Assembly (NCBI RefSeq): GCF_046736045.1
Contig: NZ_CP177134.1
Span: 1,674,001 to 1,738,000 of the forward strand
From: Leptospira_A sp046736045
GTDB lineage: Bacteria; Spirochaetota; Leptospiria; Leptospirales; Leptospiraceae
DNA length: 64,000 bases
Direction of reading: 5' to 3'
Shown here: positions 60,652 to 64,000 of the stretch, piece after piece
How positions within the stretch are numbered: the first letter of the stretch is position 1
How the letters are laid out: every line of letters starts with the position of its first letter
Position numbers and translations under genes: made by a program
The notes under the pieces: generated by a model
Told to the model about the DNA's origin: nothing
The model's input: the letters and a program-made list of their open reading frames with translations, nothing else
Databases searched by the model: none

Positions 60652-61476
60652 CTATCGGCTTTCACTTGAAATTTCAATTTTAAAACTTCCATCTGTAAAT
60701 GACTCACCTACGATTTGAAAAACCCCCTTTAATTCTGGAGCTAAATATTCAAGTCGTGAAGGTGATTTAGTGGATAAAAAATATTTTCCAGGTTTATTTA
60801 TATTCTGCTTTTCGGCTAAATTTATTATGTCAGTAGTGATGAATCCATTTTTTACAATAAGTGCTGAGTAAGAAGATGGTTTATAAACAATTATACCTAA
60901 AATTTGATTTTTATTGCTGATTTGCCTTGTTATTACGCCATTATTATTAATAGCAACATCTCCAGGTATGATATTATCATTGCAGGACCAAAATTCGACT
61001 ACAGTTGTTTCCGGTATGTTTCTATCTATACGATACCATTGTAATATATTATCAGAAAGATCTTGATAATCTCTAGTATGAAGGTTGAGCATAGATTCTA
61101 ATTCTTGGATTTTTGAAATATACTTATTTTCAATCTCTTTAATTGTAGATAATTCATGCTCTTGCCAATTTTTTCGCATGAAGTTTCGTAAAAAGAGAGT
61201 TCCAGTCTTTATAAATTCAGAGTAAGTTTCTGAAATGAGGACTATTATTGGCATAAAAATTGTATAAAGTAAAGAGTAACAGATAGGTTTATAAATTTCT
61301 AAGGATTGATCTTGTAAAAAATCTTCAATATTTTTTAGTTCTTTTTTTAAAACCACTAAATAGAAGAACTTCCAATTGATTGTTAAGAAAAATAAAGTAT
61401 AGGAAAATAAAAAGGAGTTTCCAATTCGTTCATATAATTTTCCTTTTATCGTGTCTGTTAATTCTTCAAATTGCAT
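60652..61476 (-). CDS. membrane and coiled-coil protein of unknown function (cassette 38)
   Basis: 274 residues. Two membrane helices (FLFSYTLFFLTINWKFFYLVVL and ICYSLLYTIFMPIIVLISETY), a coiled coil (ELSTIKEIENKYISKIQELESML) and a beta-rich C-terminal domain (GDVAINNNGVITRQISNKNQILGIIVYKP). The last part recalls a signal-peptidase/S24-like or trimeric beta fold, without certainty. Follows a 133-residue gene by 14 bp. Confidence 0.5.
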   Translation of the reverse strand: MQFEELTDTIKGKLYERIGNSFLFSYTLFFLTINWKFFYLVVLKKELKNIEDFLQDQSLEIYKPICYSLLYTIFMPIIVLISETYSEFIKTGTLFLRNFMRKNWQEHELSTIKEIENKYISKIQELESMLNLHTRDYQDLSDNILQWYRIDRNIPETTVVEFWSCNDNIIPGDVAINNNGVITRQISNKNQILGIIVYKPSSYSALIVKNGFITTDIINLAEKQNINKPGKYFLSTKSPSRLEYLAPELKGVFQIVGESFTDGSFKIEISSESR

Positions 61477-61490
61477 TTAAAGTTACCTAT

Positions 61491-61892
61491 TCAAAAATCC
61501 AAATTGTCTAAAATACTATTTTTCTTTTCTGTTTGTGTTTTTAACTCTTCTTCGTGACGCGATTTTGCTTGTTCTTCTTGGATAAGGAATCCTTTATATT
61601 TTGAATTGGAATTTAATATATCATTTTTAATGTCATTTAGATGATATCTCTCAAGTTCGTCTAGCGGGCATTCTATTATTACATAATTACCTCTTATATT
61701 TGCGTTACGCCACATGGAATGTCTTGGAAAACTTCTTTCTTCATTAAATAAATCTACCCATTTTTTAGGAGGAGGTGATGATAATTCTAAATATACATTA
61801 TGTAATGTGGTTCCTTGTCTAGATATTTGAGTTTTTTCTTTATCAGCTCCAATTAGGTTTATATCCTTAAATTCTTCATCTTGATTTTTCAT
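61491..61892 (-). CDS. hypothetical protein (cassette 38)
   Basis: 133 residues, acidic and soluble. YLELSSPPPKKWVDLFNEERSFPRHSMWRNANIRGNYVIIECPLDELERYHLNDIKNDILNSNSKY reads like a small alpha/beta domain; no family recognised. Short conserved-looking W and P positions suggest a folded protein. First gene of its cassette. Confidence 0.5.
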   Translation of the reverse strand: MKNQDEEFKDINLIGADKEKTQISRQGTTLHNVYLELSSPPPKKWVDLFNEERSFPRHSMWRNANIRGNYVIIECPLDELERYHLNDIKNDILNSNSKYKGFLIQEEQAKSRHEEELKTQTEKKNSILDNLDF

Positions 61893-61985
61893 TTTCTCTC
61901 TCCAATGATTTTAGTTTTGTCTAACTTCGTTAGTGTTCATTTTCAATAAATTAAATTAATTGCTTTTTACAAAATTCATGCATTT

Positions 61986-62157
61986 CGCATAACGAATTAG
62001 CCTTACCGACGTTGTCCGTAGCTGAGTCCCAAAGGGACGTTAGCGTCGGCGCGCTTTCTTGCTTAGCAAGAAACGTGACGGAGGACAATGTGGCTTTAGC
62101 CCGAGCAAGGGTGAGCAGAGCGAATCCCGCAGCGTAGCGGTAAGGCGTAGTTATGCG
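61986..62157 (-). repeat. attC-like repeat 39
   Basis: 172 bp, CGCATAAC...GTTATGCG, arm GTCCCAAAGGGAC. Last repeat in the window. Confidence 0.85.
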
Positions 62158-62164
62158 CTGTTTT

Positions 62165-63205
62165 TCATTGTTGAGTTAAATGTGATTGAAATTTAATAAA
62201 GAAATTGGTGAAGTCAGATTCAATTTGGCCATTCGAATTTATTAAATTATTGGATTTTAAATAGTTTTCAGCCAAACTTCTCATGATCTGCAATTGTGAA
62301 TAAATAAGATAATCATATGTATTTTGTGCTTTGAGTTTCGATTCCTTTTTATCTTGAGAGTTCATTTTTCTTATTATTCCTTTTAAGAATACATCGCCAT
62401 TTTCTATATACAAATTGTAAAAAGTAAAATATTTTTCTACATCGTAGTTTCTAAATTTTTGTTTAAAGATTGAAATTATTTTTTTTCTTCTAAATACTTC
62501 AATTCTTTCTGAAATGAATGTAATAGGCAAAAGAATCAGAAAGAAAAGCATAATTAAGCTAATTGTATAAAAAAACCATCTAGCTATATAAATTAGTATA
62601 TTTCCGTCCCAAACTTCTTCCCAGAATGTTTTCTCTGTAGTTGTAGAACTGTCTATAACAGGAATTGAATCTTGACCAGAAATTTCGCCTTCCGAATTGA
62701 TGATAGGCGATTCATCTTCTTTGTGTAAAACCAGTATTTTAAATATAAGAGCATCTTGAGAGTTTATCAGCATTTTATCTAAAATAATTTTGTTATCTGA
62801 AAAAACATTATTGTTAAATGAATTTATTAAGAGATTTCTCGAAGCACCTAAAACTTTTGGTTTTTCTATTAGATTTCCATTTTTTATAATTAATCCTAAT
62901 GGGGAAGATGTGCTGTATAATCCTTCATTTATATCTACTGTTCCTTGATTGATTAGGCGAATTACGAATAACGTTATTTTTTCCTTATTCTCTAGAATAT
63001 TTTTATTTTTAAAATATATTTTCAATTTAGGTAGATCTTCATGAACTTCAATTATAGAAGTTTTACTAATTATTTCAAATTCTAGTTTTGGCTTTCTTGT
63101 ATAGAAGAAGCCTGTATAAACTGTTACAGCTCCAAAAAATAAGCCTAAAATGAATGTTAAAGCAAATTTTTTATCGAGCTTATATAGTAATTTTAATATT
63201 TTCAT
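62165..63205 (-). CDS. membrane protein of unknown function (cassette 39)
   Basis: 346 residues. Membrane helices near residues 14-34 (FALTFILGLFFGAVTVYTGFF) and about 205-235 (WFFYTISLIMLFFLILLPITFI) flank an extracytoplasmic beta domain (KLKIYFKNKNILENKEKITLFVIRLINQGTVDINEGLYSTSSPLGLII). A charged cytoplasmic tail follows. It lies 10 bp after an Eco57I-like gene, so both belong to one cassette or operon. Confidence 0.6.
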   Translation of the reverse strand: MKILKLLYKLDKKFALTFILGLFFGAVTVYTGFFYTRKPKLEFEIISKTSIIEVHEDLPKLKIYFKNKNILENKEKITLFVIRLINQGTVDINEGLYSTSSPLGLIIKNGNLIEKPKVLGASRNLLINSFNNNVFSDNKIILDKMLINSQDALIFKILVLHKEDESPIINSEGEISGQDSIPVIDSSTTTEKTFWEEVWDGNILIYIARWFFYTISLIMLFFLILLPITFISERIEVFRRKKIISIFKQKFRNYDVEKYFTFYNLYIENGDVFLKGIIRKMNSQDKKESKLKAQNTYDYLIYSQLQIMRSLAENYLKSNNLINSNGQIESDFTNFFIKFQSHLTQQ

Positions 63206-63215
63206 AATTTATATA

Positions 63216-64000
63216 TTAAATTGATTCTATTATTTTAATTTCAGTAGCATTGAGATTGTAGAGATTATATATCATGAAATTGATATCTTTATCTGTTTGA
63301 TCCATTTTATTTTTGACTTTTTCTATTTCTGTCTTTTTAATATTAAAATGATCTATCCATTCAGATTTTTGTTGTAAAGATAGTTCGATTTTTTTCTTTT
63401 TCAATTCTTCCAAAAATTCTTTTTCAGAAAGATGATACCAATTTGATAATTTATCCGTTAATTTTTCTATTTTCAAATCAGATTGTAAAAGTTTAATAAA
63501 TTTATTTCGTAAGCTTTGGAAATTATTCGAATTAAAAAGCATGGTTTCCGCTTTTTCAATAAAAGGGATTTGATCCTTTTCTGTAGTTGCCTTGATTGGA
63601 ATGTTACTTAAATCTCCTCCAACTACTTTTGGAAATAATGTTCTATTTCCTTTTACAGATCGTCTTAAATGAATAAAACTAATCAGTTTCGAGTTTAATA
63701 TTGTTAATAGAAATTTAAGACTATACTTTGGATCTTTTGATAAAACATTTAAGATACTTTTGTTATTTAGAAATACTTCCTCAACATAGCATGCATTAAA
63801 AACGTATGGAAAAGGAGACGTTATTTCTCTAATTAGAATTCTAGGCTTACTAAATAATTTAAAATCTTTCGGTTGTGATAACCATATTCCATACCGTAGC
63901 CATTGTCCAGACCAATTAAAAGAATATCTTGATAAATCCGATCCATTTAAGTATTGGTAAGTGGATTTATCAAATTTCGAATAATAATCAAAAATATGAT
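63216..64000 (-). CDS. C-terminal part of an Eco57I-like restriction-methylation enzyme (cassette 39)
   Basis: The frame stays open from the stop at 63216 to the window edge, giving about 260 residues of a longer protein. GSDLSRYSFNWSGQWLRYGIWLSQPKDFKLFSKPRILIREITSPFPYVFN is the TaqI/Eco57I-type target-recognition entry. LLTILNSKLISFIHL...LFPKVVGGDLSNIPI, then PFIEKAETML and TDKDINFMIYNLYNLNATEIKIIES form the usual C-terminal end. The methyltransferase and any nuclease domain lie beyond 64000. Confidence 0.8.
   Translation of the reverse strand, partial: HIFDYYSKFDKSTYQYLNGSDLSRYSFNWSGQWLRYGIWLSQPKDFKLFSKPRILIREITSPFPYVFNACYVEEVFLNNKSILNVLSKDPKYSLKFLLTILNSKLISFIHLRRSVKGNRTLFPKVVGGDLSNIPIKATTEKDQIPFIEKAETMLFNSNNFQSLRNKFIKLLQSDLKIEKLTDKLSNWYHLSEKEFLEELKKKKIELSLQQKSEWIDHFNIKKTEIEKVKNKMDQTDKDINFMIYNLYNLNATEIKIIESI

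Larger units (their letters stand above)
15049..62157 (-). other. integron-like cassette array of 39 attC-like repeats
   Basis: Thirty-nine structured repeats separate 38 complete cassettes, and a 39th continues to the window edge. Real genes between repeats are all on the minus strand. End boxes of successive repeats are complementary across each cassette. Duplicated cassettes show that the mobile unit is gene plus 3' repeat. This is the organisation of a sedentary chromosomal integron, though the sites are longer and more branched than classical attC. The recombinase gene is not in the window. Confidence 0.85.

Noticed and set aside
15049..62157. Recurrent open frames through the repeats, such as MLGLKPHCPPSRFLLKQE on minus and MSDPESRRDVRDWHVACVCKR on plus
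   Set aside because: They translate the structured repeat itself, differ in frame from copy to copy, and merely extend real genes upstream. The compensatory base changes follow stems, not codons.
15049..62157. CRISPR array
   Set aside because: Repeats are about 170 bp and the intervals are 0.6-2.3 kb of coding sequence, with no short spacers and no cas genes.
15049..62157. Repeats as REP/BIME or MITE elements
   Set aside because: There is one per cassette at a fixed position and orientation, end boxes match across genes, and duplications carry gene plus repeat. Independent transposition would give target duplications and random placement.
15049..62157. Repeats as group II introns or a retron
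   Set aside because: They are too short, have no domain V-like motif that I can see, and the single RT gene has no adjacent msr/msd-like RNA.
1..64000. tRNA, rRNA or tmRNA genes
   Set aside because: No cloverleaf or rRNA-like stretch was seen on either strand by reading. A covariance search would be decisive.

Overview
The window looks like a Leptospira chromosome, most likely a saprophytic or environmental lineage. This rests on AT-rich sequence, two exported lipoproteins with spirochaete-style lipoboxes (INNC near 9.93 kb, ITHC near 50.08 kb), and gene families common in that genus. It is an inference. No rRNA, tRNA or species-diagnostic gene is present.

Left region, 1 to about 15 kb: an ordinary mosaic of chromosomal and accessory genes. 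It holds an alpha/beta hydrolase (cut by the window edge), DUF4256, DUF1330 and DHFR-like proteins, ilvD, a TetR regulator divergent from two FAD monooxygenases across a perfect palindrome, VOC-fold proteins, an AraC regulator, an SGNH hydrolase, small membrane proteins, two pseudogenes and one IS3-family element that splits a VOC gene. A vapBC pair at 8.8-9.4 kb sits between shrunken relatives of the repeat described next.

Right region, 15.05 kb to the window end: one continuous cassette array. Thirty-nine copies of a structured repeat, usually 168-177 bp (a short class is 147 bp), alternate with one- to three-gene cassettes. Every gene I accept between repeats is on the minus strand. I number a cassette by the repeat at its 3' (lower-coordinate) end. 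Each repeat begins with CGNNTAAC and ends with GTTANNCG. These end boxes pair across the gene with the box of the neighbouring repeat (33 of 38 exact), not within their own repeat (11 of 39 exact). Three internal cassette duplications carry the gene plus the repeat at its 3' end, with the exchange point in the left box. Both are the signature of integron attC cassettes excised as circles, so I read this as a large sedentary chromosomal integron with long, multi-branched attC-like sites. No integrase is in the window; from gene orientation it should lie beyond the right edge.

Cargo: at least fifteen toxin-antitoxin modules (VapBC, PIN/RHH, HicAB, BrnTA, HigBA, Fic/AbrB, MazF-like, HEPN/MNT, AbiE-like NTase), plus likely anti-phage genes: RloC-like anticodon nuclease, reverse transcriptase, GHKL ATPase-nuclease, putative AbiC, Abi-alpha/DUF4393, RexAB-like pair, DUF262-HEPN pair, an ART-like protein, a nucleoside-deoxyribosyltransferase/TIR-like membrane protein, PD-(D/E)XK proteins and the C-terminus of an Eco57I-like restriction-methylation enzyme. 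Several cassettes encode exported or membrane proteins of unknown role. Many toxin-antitoxin cassettes carry their own sigma70-type promoter with the start codon only 5-8 nt after the -10 box, implying leaderless mRNAs. Two further IS3 copies sit inside repeats 4 and 8.
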